Origin: Pseudomonadota bacterium
Lineage (GTDB): Bacteria > Pseudomonadota > Alphaproteobacteria > Rhizobiales > Xanthobacteraceae
Assembly: GCA_023391175.1 (NCBI GenBank)
Contig: JAEWBL010000677.1
Location: 1-6,279 of the forward strand
Direction of reading: 5' to 3'
DNA length: 6,279 bases
The notes beneath the pieces are model-generated. The model made no database searches and was not told the DNA's origin. It saw nothing but the letters and a program-made list of their open reading frames with translations. The position numbers and the translations under genes were made by a program. Shown here piece by piece: positions 1 to 6,001 of this stretch (position 1 is the first letter of the stretch; every line of letters begins with the position of its first letter).

Positions 1-596
1 GCGGGAGACAGGCGCTGCGCTTACCCCTCGTCGAGGCGCAAAGCCTTGTTCATGGACGTGGGGACGAGCGGCTCAAGCTCGTAGACGCCGGAGATGCCGA
101 GCCCCGAGGGGATCAGGTTGTCCGGCGTGTCCACGTCGATCTCGCGCCAGGACGTGGCGGTGAGCGCCGCCGCGAGGTGGCCGCCGGCGGAATGGCCGCA
201 CACCACCAGCGGCCGGCCGACAAGGCGGTAGAGCGTGATGGCCGCCGCGCGCGCCTGGGCGAGGATGGTGCCCACCGGCACCAGCGGTGCGAGGTCGTAG
301 CCGGCGAACGCCATGGCGACGCCATGGGCGAGGCAGCCGGCCGCGGCGAAGGTGAAATCGCGCGGATGCAGCGACTGGAAGTAGCCGCCGTGGATGAACA
401 GCACCACCGGCGCCTGCCGGTCGGTGCCCGGCCAGATGATGTCGAGGATCTGCCGCGGGCCGGAGCCGTAGGGAACGCCGAGGTCGGCCGCCACCGCTGC
501 GCCGCGCATGGCCGCCGAGCTGTGGGCCCAGCGCTCAAAGATGGCGGGATGGTCCGGCACGCGGGCGCGGTTGTTGTATTCGACCTCGTGGTCCAT
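1..596 (-). pseudogene. alpha/beta hydrolase (kynurenine formamidase-like), interrupted by an in-frame stop; continues past window edge
   Basis: The open frame from ATG 596-594 to TAA 23-21 encodes 191 residues. It starts with the family-typical YNNRARVP (7-14). It has the oxyanion-hole motif HGGY (69-72) and the nucleophile elbow GHSAGG (134-139, Ser136), so it is an alpha/beta hydrolase of the esterase/kynurenine-formamidase-like group. Such proteins are usually about 260-290 residues, and the catalytic Asp and His lie in the C-terminal third, which is missing here. Reading through the TAA gives A-Q-R-L-S-P in the same frame (bases 20-1), which resembles how relatives continue after the LRLDE segment (184-190). 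This points to a nonsense substitution (for example GAA or CAA to TAA) rather than a natural end. The start is supported by AGGGGGAG five bases upstream. It lies 36 nt after the DUF3422 gene and is probably co-transcribed with it. A natural short protein or a sequencing error remain possible. The substrate cannot be stated. Confidence 0.75.
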
Positions 597-632
597 CGGC
601 GCTCCCCCTAACCCCTTTTCGATCCCCGCCGC

Positions 633-1976
633 TCACTCCCCGTCGCCGTGGGCGTTGCGGATGCGCCGCACCACGGACCACACGCCCAGCAGCGCCAGCG
701 GCACGGCGGCGGCGGTCACCAGCCCCACGTCGAGATGGATGCCGAGTGTCTTCACGTCGACACCGCTCTCGTGGATGCCCTCCGCGAGGTGATGCACGAG
801 GCTGACGACATAATAGGAAATCGCCGCGACGGACAGGCCTTCCACGGTCCGCTGCAGGCGCAGCTGCAGGCGGGTGCGGTCGTTCATGGAAGTGAGCAGG
901 TCGCGGTTCTGCTGCTCCAGCTCCACGTCCACGCGGGTGCGCAGCAGATCGGCCGCATTGGCGAGCTTCTGGGCGATCTTCTCCTGCCGTTCCTCCAGCG
1001 TGAAGCAGGTGCGCATGGCCGGCGCCATGCGGCGATCGAGAAACTGCTGCCAGGTCGGGAAGCCCGGCACCGACATTTCGCGGATGGTGGCGAGACGCAG
1101 CCGCACGATCTCCATATAGGCGCGGCTGGCGCCGAACCGGAACAGCGAGGCGGTGGCCCCCGCCTCCAGCTCGGCCGCGAGCGCCACCAGTTCGTCCAGC
1201 AGGCGGTTGTTGTCGGACAGGCCCTTGGCCGACATCATCTCGGTGGCCGAGCCGGCGAGGCGCTGCTCGATGCGCGCCACCTCGGGGGCGAGGCGCTGGG
1301 CCTCCGGCAGGCCGAGGAGGGCCAGGGTCCGGTAGGTCTCGATCTCCAGCACCCGCTGCACCAGCGCGCCGCACGCATCCGCCCCGAGGCCACGGTCGCG
1401 CACCAGGATGCGCACGAAGCCGGAGGGATCGGCCATGAAGTCGGTGGCGATCTCGGCGAAGCCGTCGTTCACGTCGGCACGGGCGAGGCTGGAGCGGTCG
1501 AACACCTTTTCGAGGAAAAAATCCTCGGCGGTGTCGCGCAACAGATGGAGATCGATGGCGACCAAGAGGGGACCGGGCTGCGGCACCTCGCCGAAGGGGC
1601 TCGCCAGCGTCGTGGCCGGCGGCTGGAAGGGCAGCCCCCCCTCCGCAAGGTCAAGCGAGGGCAGGTCCCAGGTGTAGGTGCAGAACTCGGCGTGGCTCTC
1701 CCAGCGCAGTTCGGCGCCGCCGAACGAGACGTGGTGATACTTCGCCCCCGGCGCGGGAGCGGGCAGCCCCCGGGCGTTGCAGAGGGCCGCGAGCGCGGCG
1801 CGGTCGGCCTGCGCGCCCGCAGCATCCAGCAGGAAGGCGGCGTGGAGCATGCGGCGCGGCGCCGAGACCGGCACGAACGGCCGCGCGTGCAGCTCTCTCA
1901 GGACGGCGGCCCTGAGCGGGTGGGCGCTGAGCGCCCGCCCCTCGCCGATGACGAGATCCGCCTCGCCTCTGGTCAT
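633..1976 (-). CDS. DUF3422 family membrane-anchored protein
   Basis: A 447-residue protein recognised as DUF3422 from the N-terminal HPLRAAVLRELHARPF (19-34), the APRR segment (39-42), PAPAPGAKYHH (72-82) and RWESHAEFCTYTW (91-103). The central part is mostly helical. A charged, probably coiled-coil stretch (about 324-378) leads into two membrane segments (about 379-397 and 416-435) and a short Arg-rich tail. The protein is therefore probably anchored in the inner membrane by its C-terminus, with a large soluble N-terminal domain. The biochemical function of the family is not known to me. An upstream GTG at 2012 would add 12 residues, but ATG 1976-1974 is preferred because AGGGGAG lies seven bases before it. 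The same GGGGAGCGCC leader precedes the hydrolase gene downstream, 36 nt away, suggesting an operon. The length is normal for the family and no damage is seen. Confidence 0.92.
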   Translation of the reverse strand: MTRGEADLVIGEGRALSAHPLRAAVLRELHARPFVPVSAPRRMLHAAFLLDAAGAQADRAALAALCNARGLPAPAPGAKYHHVSFGGAELRWESHAEFCTYTWDLPSLDLAEGGLPFQPPATTLASPFGEVPQPGPLLVAIDLHLLRDTAEDFFLEKVFDRSSLARADVNDGFAEIATDFMADPSGFVRILVRDRGLGADACGALVQRVLEIETYRTLALLGLPEAQRLAPEVARIEQRLAGSATEMMSAKGLSDNNRLLDELVALAAELEAGATASLFRFGASRAYMEIVRLRLATIREMSVPGFPTWQQFLDRRMAPAMRTCFTLEERQEKIAQKLANAADLLRTRVDVELEQQNRDLLTSMNDRTRLQLRLQRTVEGLSVAAISYYVVSLVHHLAEGIHESGVDVKTLGIHLDVGLVTAAAVPLALLGVWSVVRRIRNAHGDGE

Positions 1977-2110
1977 GATGGCGCTCCCCTGCCGTTTTTT
2001 CCGTGCTGGCACGGCGGCGCCGTCCGATCAAGCGTTCGGCGGCCGCCCTGTGGTCGCACCGGGCGGGGCGGATGGCGTCAACGCTATGTCAGTCCAGCGT
2101 CCGGCCGCCG
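1977..2110 (-). promoter_or_regulatory. 134-nt spacer upstream of DUF3422; weak promoter candidate
   Basis: The spacer holds a minus-strand TTGACG at 2081-2076 that could serve as a -35 element. The sequence 17 bases downstream (TGCGAC) is a poor -10. A GC stem (CCGCCC 2043-2048 with GGGCGG 2061-2066) lies nearby with no T tract. The DUF3422 gene may have its own promoter here or be read through from the GCG_CRPN cluster; the sequence does not decide. Confidence 0.2.
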
Positions 2111-2365
2111 TTACCGGCAGACGCGTACGGGACCCCACGGGCCGGGACGCCACCAGCAGTAGCGCGGGCCGTAATACGGTCCCCAGTAGTTCGGGCGGCA
2201 GCCGCCCCAGGGGCCGCGGTGCCAGCCGATGCCGCACCCGCCGGCGACGGTCTGGACGGTGGCCAGGCGGTCGAGCGGCTGCGGCGCCGGGAAGGCAGCC
2301 GCGGCGCCGGTGCCGAGCCCGAAGAGGCCGGCGGCGGCAGCGGCGATCAGGATATGTTTGCGCAT
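2111..2365 (-). CDS. small secreted GCG_CRPN-type protein, copy 1
   Basis: An 84-residue exported protein. A Sec signal peptide (MRKHILIAAAAAGLFGL, Ala-rich end) probably cleaves near residue 24, before FPAPQP. The mature part has GGCGIGWHRGPWGGCRPN (42-59), the motif after which the GCG_CRPN family is named. It is followed by a Tyr/Trp/Gly/Pro-rich segment ending in CWW (70-72) and VRVCR. The four cysteines (44, 56, 70, 83) could form two disulfides in the periplasm, which is inference. The start ATG 2365-2363 has AGGAGAG about seven bases upstream. It is a clear paralogue of the gene at 2474-2764, sharing ATVQTVAGGCGIG, HRGPWGGCR, CWWR and VRVC, so the pair arose by tandem duplication. The family has no known function that I can name. 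The short spacer between CRPN and CWW has no periodic repeat here. Confidence 0.85.
   Translation of the reverse strand: MRKHILIAAAAAGLFGLGTGAAAAFPAPQPLDRLATVQTVAGGCGIGWHRGPWGGCRPNYWGPYYGPRYCWWRPGPWGPVRVCR
2197..2265. repeat. direct repeat between the two GCG_CRPN genes, copy A
   Basis: This stretch matches 2602-2670 at a constant offset of 405 bases. The 13 bases at 2197-2209 are identical to 2602-2614, and 37 of 41 bases match between 2225-2265 and 2630-2670. It encodes the ATVQTVAGGCGIG-HRGPWGGCR core of each protein. The outer parts of the genes are more diverged. Confidence 0.75.
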
Positions 2366-2426
2366 GATGTCTCTCCTGTTGCCGAGAGCGAGGCGGCACG
2401 ACCGCCGCCGTTTTCTGACGCAAGAG

Positions 2427-2455
2427 GCAGGGCGGCGATCAGGCCGCCGCCCTGC
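2427..2455 (-). terminator. 10-bp perfect inverted repeat, possible attenuator or RNA-stabilising hairpin
   Basis: GCAGGGCGGC at 2427-2436 pairs perfectly with GCCGCCCTGC at 2446-2455 around a 9-nt loop. It sits in the 108-nt space between the two GCG_CRPN genes. No run of T follows the stem on either strand: downstream on the minus strand comes CTCTTGCGTCAG. It is therefore not a canonical intrinsic terminator. It may attenuate transcription between the two genes or protect the 3' end of the upstream message. Part of the pairing could be chance in GC-rich DNA. Confidence 0.4.
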
Positions 2456-2473
2456 AAACGCTTCAGCGGCGCC

Positions 2474-2764
2474 TCAGTTGCAGACGCGGACCGAGCCGTA
2501 GGGGCCGGCCCGCCACCAGCAGTGACGCACGGGCGCCACCACGACCGGACGGGGCGCCACGACGACCGGCCGCGGCGCCACATAGACCGCACCGTTGGCA
2601 CGGCAGCCGCCCCACGGACCACGATGGAAGCCGATGCCGCAGCCGCCGGCCACGGTCTGGACCGTCGCCACCTGGGGCGCCTGCGGCAGCGGGAAGGCGG
2701 CGGCCGGCGTGGCGAGCGCGCCCAGTGCCGGAGCCGTGAGGGCGAGCAGGGTCAGCGCGCGCAT
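2474..2764 (-). CDS. small secreted GCG_CRPN-type protein, copy 2, with VAPRPVV repeat
   Basis: A 96-residue exported protein. The signal peptide (MRALTLLALTAPALGALA) probably ends after TPAAA near residue 23. The mature part carries GGCGIGFHRGPWGGCRAN (40-57), with CRAN in place of the usual CRPN. Two copies of the heptapeptide VAPRPVV follow (62-75), then a truncated VAPV, and the conserved ending CWWR (82-85)...VRVC. The cysteines are 42, 54, 82 and 95, in the same arrangement as the downstream paralogue. An upstream in-frame start at 2788 would add eight residues (MDLRGGGV) but lies inside the LTXXQ gene. ATG 2764-2762 is chosen because it gives a clean signal peptide and follows a strong AGGAGG. 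Its A is shared with the TGA of the upstream gene, so translation is probably coupled. Function unknown; a periplasmic, disulfide-bonded or metal-contacting role is inference. Confidence 0.85.
   Translation of the reverse strand: MRALTLLALTAPALGALATPAAAFPLPQAPQVATVQTVAGGCGIGFHRGPWGGCRANGAVYVAPRPVVVAPRPVVVAPVRHCWWRAGPYGSVRVCN
2532..2579. repeat. 21-bp tandem repeat encoding VAPRPVV
   Basis: GGCGCC recurs at 2532, 2553 and 2574, exactly 21 bases apart. The bases between are nearly the same (the GCCACnACGACCGG pattern). The repeat lies inside the GCG_CRPN copy 2 gene and writes two full heptapeptide units and the beginning of a third. The paralogue at 2111-2365 lacks it, so this repeat expanded, or was lost, after the duplication. 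Confidence 0.8.
2602..2670. repeat. direct repeat between the two GCG_CRPN genes, copy B
   Basis: Partner of the repeat at 2197-2265, coding for the same conserved core in the upstream paralogue. The differences seen in the best-matching part are mostly C/G swaps, several in third codon positions, which suggests selection on the protein. Confidence 0.75.
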
Positions 2765-3264
2765 CACTCCTCCTCCTCGAAGATCCACAGCTCGGAGGTG
2801 TTGGGCTGCTGGCCGTTGTCATGCACCCCGAGGAAGGTGGGGATGCGATTGCGCTGGGCCGGGGTGAGCGCGGCGACGAAGGGCTTGGCCGCCTCGACGA
2901 AGCTGGCGAGCGCCTTGCCGCGGGCCTGCTCGGCGGCGGCCACGTTGCCGAGCACGTCCAGCACGGTGGCCGGCGGCGGGGCGGCGAGGCGCTTCTCGCG
3001 GCGCTCGATGGCGCCCTTCACCGCGTCGCGGATGGAGGCTTCCACCGGCGGCCAGAGCTTCTCCTGGTCGGGGGTGAGGCGCAGCACGGTCTTGAGCGCG
3101 GCGAGGCGGGCGTCGAGCACGGCCGCGGCGTCCTCAGCCGTGTAGGGCGCGGCGTCGGCGGGAGCGGCGGGCGCCGGCTGGGCGGAAGCGATGCCGCCCG
3201 CGAAGACCGTGCCGAGGGCGACGGCCGTCGCCGAGGCGAGGGCGAACTGACGGAAAGAGCGCAT
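2764..3264 (-). CDS. exported LTXXQ-motif (Spy/CpxP-like) periplasmic protein
   Basis: A 166-residue protein with a Sec signal peptide (residues 1 to about 28, ending GIASA before QPAPAAP). An Ala/Pro-rich linker follows, then a helical domain with two LTXXQ signatures: LTPDQ (63-67), in the typical setting LRLTPDQEKLWPPVE, and LTPAQ (133-137). This is the hallmark of the CpxP/Spy/ZraP-like family of small periplasmic helical proteins, some of which act as chaperones or stress and metal sensors. A specific role here is not shown. An upstream in-frame ATG at 3444 would add 60 residues of low-complexity sequence and bury the signal peptide. ATG 3264-3262, with AGGGAG about nine bases upstream, is therefore preferred. 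The C-terminus is acidic (WIFEEEE); its four GAG codons form the Shine-Dalgarno of the next gene, and its TGA overlaps that gene's ATG. It is the first gene of the cluster with the GCG_CRPN pair. Confidence 0.85.
   Translation of the reverse strand: MRSFRQFALASATAVALGTVFAGGIASAQPAPAAPADAAPYTAEDAAAVLDARLAALKTVLRLTPDQEKLWPPVEASIRDAVKGAIERREKRLAAPPPATVLDVLGNVAAAEQARGKALASFVEAAKPFVAALTPAQRNRIPTFLGVHDNGQQPNTSELWIFEEEE
2767..2778 (-). promoter_or_regulatory. ribosome binding site made of GAG codons, for GCG_CRPN copy 2
   Basis: On the minus strand this is GAGGAGGAGGAG. It encodes Glu-Glu-Glu-Glu at the end of the LTXXQ protein and offers an AGGAGG core about seven bases before ATG 2764-2762. The junction reads GAGTGATG, so stop and start share one A. 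This decides the start of the downstream gene and implies reinitiation or coupled translation. Confidence 0.75.
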
Positions 3265-3454
3265 GTCTTTTGCTCCCTGTGCGGTCCGGCGGGGTGCCGG
3301 CCGGTCTGTCCGGGATCGTGCCGGAAGCGGCGCGCATCCGGGTCCGCGCCGATTCGCGAGGCGTCGGCGGGGCCCAATTTGGTAGCACTCCTCTCCCGAC
3401 GCCGGTAAAGATTTCGTGGAGCCGACGAAGAATATCGCGTTCACAAATACTTGC
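3265..3454 (-). promoter_or_regulatory. 190-nt non-coding leader, probable promoter region of the LTXXQ/GCG_CRPN cluster
   Basis: The region lies between the permease stop (3457-3455) and the LTXXQ start (3264). Its distal part (about 3375-3460) is clearly richer in A/T than the surrounding genes, which suits a promoter. I cannot assign a convincing -35/-10 pair. The proximal part has a 7-bp perfect inverted repeat (CGGCGCG 3328-3334 with CGCGCCG 3345-3351) that could fold in the 5' untranslated RNA. No U-tract terminator for the permease gene is visible. Confidence 0.35.
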
Positions 3455-6001
3455 CTAAAGGTGTCTCAAAACCTGCGCGGGCGGTGTCGAGAGGGCGCGC
3501 AGCGTGCCGAGAAGCCCGACCACCAGCGTGACCGCAAGCGCGGCCGCCATCGCGCCGAAGGCGGCCAGTGGCGCGAAGGTGAAGGGGATGTCCATCACCT
3601 GCGTCACCACGCCCCACGCCGCGGCCGTGCCCGCCGCAGCGGCAACCACGGCGGCGGCCAGGCCGAGCCCGGCATATTCGAGGCCATAGGCCAGGGTCAG
3701 CCGGCCGCGGGTGGCGCCCAGCGTCTTGAGGATCACCGCATCATAGATGCGCCGCTCACGCCCGGCGGCGAGCGCGCCCGCCAGCACGAGCACCGAGGTA
3801 ATGAGGGTGACGAGGCTCGCCGCGCGGATGCCGAGGGAGAGGTTGTCCAGCATCTTCTGCGCCTCCTCCAGCGTCTCCTTCACCCGGACCGTGGTGATGG
3901 CTGGAAAGCGGGCGGCCATGGCCTTGAGCAGGGCGATCTCCCGGGCCGTGTCGCCGCCGTCCGGAAAGGCGAGGGTGGCGAGCACCGTATAGGGCGCACC
4001 GGCGAAGGTCGCGGGCGAGAACACCATGACGAAATTGATGCCGAGCCGCTCCCACTTCACCTGCCGCAAATTGAAAATGCGGGCGGTGACGCTGCGGCCC
4101 AGGACGCTCACCGTCACCGTGTCGCCGAGCTTCAGGCCGAGGCCAGCGGCGAGTTCGCTGTCGAAGGAGACGAGGGGCTCGGTCTCCTCCCCCGTCCACC
4201 ATTTTCCGGCGACCACGGTTGAGCCGTCCGGCACGGTGGCGGAGGATGAAATGCCGCGGTCGCTCTGCAGCACCCAGGCGGCGTCGGGGCGCGGCTTCAC
4301 CTCCTCGGCGGGAATATCCTTCACCTGCGTGATCCGGCCCCGCAGCATGGGCACCGACTTCACCACCGCCCCCGGCGCCTGCTCGGCGAGGAAGGCCCGA
4401 AACTCGGGCTCTTCGCTGTTGGGCACATCCACGAAGAAGAAGCTCGGCGCATTCTCGCGCACCGGGCCATTCAACTCGCGGTTGAGGCTCGCATCCACCA
4501 GGGAAACGCCCACCAGCAAGGACAGGCCCAGCCCCAGCGAGAGCACCACCGAGGGCGTCAGCGCGCCGGGCCGGTGGATGTTTCCGAGCGCGAGCCGGGC
4601 CGCCGCATCGCGCGGCCGGGGAGCCCGCCGGGCGAGGGCCATCAGGCCGGACGCCACCAGCCGCAGCAGCACGAACACGCCCGCCGCCGCCGCGAGGAAG
4701 ACGGCCGCAGCCCGCTTGTCGTCCGAAGTCAGGAGGGCGAGCGCCACCAGAGCCGCTCCGAGCCCCCCGATGAGCAGCAGATAGGGCAGAGAGATGCGCC
4801 GACGCGTCTCGCCGATAGCATCCCGGAACAGGGCGGAGACCCGGGCCTCCTGCGCCCGCGCCAGAGGGATCACCGAGAACACGGCGGCCACCAGCAGCCC
4901 ATAGAGCGCCGCCCGTCCCAGCGCCGGCCAGTCGATCTGCGGCTCCAGCGGGAAGGGGACCAGAGCGCCGATGGCGGCGGTGGCGACGAAGGGCAGCGCC
5001 GCGCCCAGCATCAGGCCGATCACGATTCCGAAAGCGGCGATGAGGCCAATCTCCGCCCCATAGGTGAGGAACACGTCGCGACGGGTCGCGCCCACCGCCT
5101 TCAGCGTGGCGATGACCTCCAGCTTGCCTGCGAGGTGGCTCGAAACTGCGTTGGCCACACCCACTCCGCCCACCAGCAGCGCGGTGAGCGCCACAAGGGT
5201 GAGGAACTGGCTGATGCGCCCCACATTACGCGCCAGCTGGGGCGTCGCGCCGTCTCGGGTGCGCACCTCGAAGCCGGCGCGGCCCATGGGCTCGCGCACC
5301 TCTTCCATCACCGCCTTGAGATTCTGTGGCGAGGGGTCGTCCAGCAGCAGGCGATAACTCCAGCGTACGAGGCTGCCGGGCTGGATGAGGCCGGTGGCGG
5401 GCAGCGCCGCTTGCGAGACGAGGAGGCGGGCGCCGAGGCCGACCCCGGAGGAGAGCTTGTCCGGCTCGCTGGTGAGCGTGGCGCGGACCTCAAAGGTGGC
5501 CTCGCCCACCCGGATGCGATCTCCGGTCTTCACACCGAGGCGGCCGAGCAGCACCGGATCGGCGACAGCACCGAACACGCCGGCCTTTTCCTTCAAGGCA
5601 TCCGCGACGGGCATGGGGGGATCGAGCACCACCGTTCCGACGAGGGGATAGGTTCCATCCACCGCCTTGAGTTCGGCGAGGGAGGCATCGCCCGCCTCGG
5701 TCCGGGCCATGGCACGCAGCAGGGCGACGCGTCCGAGGGTGCCATTGCGGTCGAGGCTGGCGTGTTCCTCGGCCGTCATCTCCCGCTGGACGACGCTGAA
5801 GCCGGCATCGCCGCCGAGGATGGCGCGGCCCTCGCGCTCCAGCCCCTGCGTGAGGGCGCCCGCGAAGGAGCCAATGCCGGCGATCGCGGTGACACCCAGC
5901 ACGAGGCAGCCGAGGAAGATGCCGAAGCCGCGCCGCGCGCCGCGCAGTTCACGCAGGGCGAGACGCAGCGGCACGGGAAGCCGCAGGGAGGCGAGGCTCA
6001 T
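3455..6001 (-). CDS. YbbP-type FtsX-fold ABC transporter permease
   Basis: An 848-residue inner-membrane protein, close in size to E. coli YbbP (about 800). Membrane segments by hydrophobicity lie at about 27-50, 265-290, 312-345, 360-382, 404-424, 430-456 and 482-502, then 727-747, 774-799 and 810-835. Large periplasmic domains lie between the first and second (about 51-262) and after 505 (to about 720). The FtsX core appears twice, with the helix motifs LKAVGATRRDV (300-310) and LKTLGATRGRL (758-768). This is the fused double-FtsX form, so one chain can serve as both halves of the permease. The stretches DRGIS (581-585), GKWW (599-602) and RLGINFVMVFSPATFAGAP (652-670) are YbbP-like. The start ATG overlaps the ATPase stop as ATGA, so the pair is translationally coupled. 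By family, such systems transmit ATPase movement to the periplasm and act on lipids or other hydrophobic molecules. The substrate here is unknown. Confidence 0.9.
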   Translation of the reverse strand: MSLASLRLPVPLRLALRELRGARRGFGIFLGCLVLGVTAIAGIGSFAGALTQGLEREGRAILGGDAGFSVVQREMTAEEHASLDRNGTLGRVALLRAMARTEAGDASLAELKAVDGTYPLVGTVVLDPPMPVADALKEKAGVFGAVADPVLLGRLGVKTGDRIRVGEATFEVRATLTSEPDKLSSGVGLGARLLVSQAALPATGLIQPGSLVRWSYRLLLDDPSPQNLKAVMEEVREPMGRAGFEVRTRDGATPQLARNVGRISQFLTLVALTALLVGGVGVANAVSSHLAGKLEVIATLKAVGATRRDVFLTYGAEIGLIAAFGIVIGLMLGAALPFVATAAIGALVPFPLEPQIDWPALGRAALYGLLVAAVFSVIPLARAQEARVSALFRDAIGETRRRISLPYLLLIGGLGAALVALALLTSDDKRAAAVFLAAAAGVFVLLRLVASGLMALARRAPRPRDAAARLALGNIHRPGALTPSVVLSLGLGLSLLVGVSLVDASLNRELNGPVRENAPSFFFVDVPNSEEPEFRAFLAEQAPGAVVKSVPMLRGRITQVKDIPAEEVKPRPDAAWVLQSDRGISSSATVPDGSTVVAGKWWTGEETEPLVSFDSELAAGLGLKLGDTVTVSVLGRSVTARIFNLRQVKWERLGINFVMVFSPATFAGAPYTVLATLAFPDGGDTAREIALLKAMAARFPAITTVRVKETLEEAQKMLDNLSLGIRAASLVTLITSVLVLAGALAAGRERRIYDAVILKTLGATRGRLTLAYGLEYAGLGLAAAVVAAAAGTAAAWGVVTQVMDIPFTFAPLAAFGAMAAALAVTLVVGLLGTLRALSTPPAQVLRHL

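Noticed and set aside
535..1374. 279-codon minus-strand frame overlapping DUF3422 and the hydrolase start
   Set aside because: Another-frame shadow of the DUF3422 gene with an Arg/Gly/Pro/Ala-rich product. It does not represent a frameshifted domain.
1977..2012. 12-residue extension of DUF3422 from a GTG
   Set aside because: The AGGGGAG site lies between this GTG and ATG 1976 at ideal spacing for the latter.
2043..2066. CCGCCC/GGGCGG stem after GCG_CRPN copy 1 as an intrinsic terminator
   Set aside because: Six base pairs, a large loop and no T run; expected often by chance at this GC content.
648..2162. 504-codon plus-strand open frame opposite DUF3422
   Set aside because: It is the shadow of a recognised family gene in GC-rich DNA. 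The composition is dominated by His, Arg, Gly, Gln and Glu, with no recognisable domain and no membrane or signal segment.
2003..3145. 380-codon plus-strand open frame across the GCG_CRPN and LTXXQ genes
   Set aside because: It runs antisense through three supported genes and two spacers, is low-complexity (Ala/Arg/Gly-rich) and shows no family motif.
3413..3429. Short TTCGT/ACGAA inverted repeat after the permease gene as a terminator
   Set aside because: The stem is only five A/T-rich base pairs and no clear U tract follows.
3265..3444. 60-residue N-terminal extension of the LTXXQ protein
   Set aside because: It would place Arg/Pro-rich sequence before an evident signal peptide. The start at 3264 has its own Shine-Dalgarno and gives the normal family layout.
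3416..4222. 268-codon plus-strand open frame opposite the permease 3' end
   Set aside because: Arg/Gly/Glu/His-rich shadow of the strongly supported YbbP-type gene.
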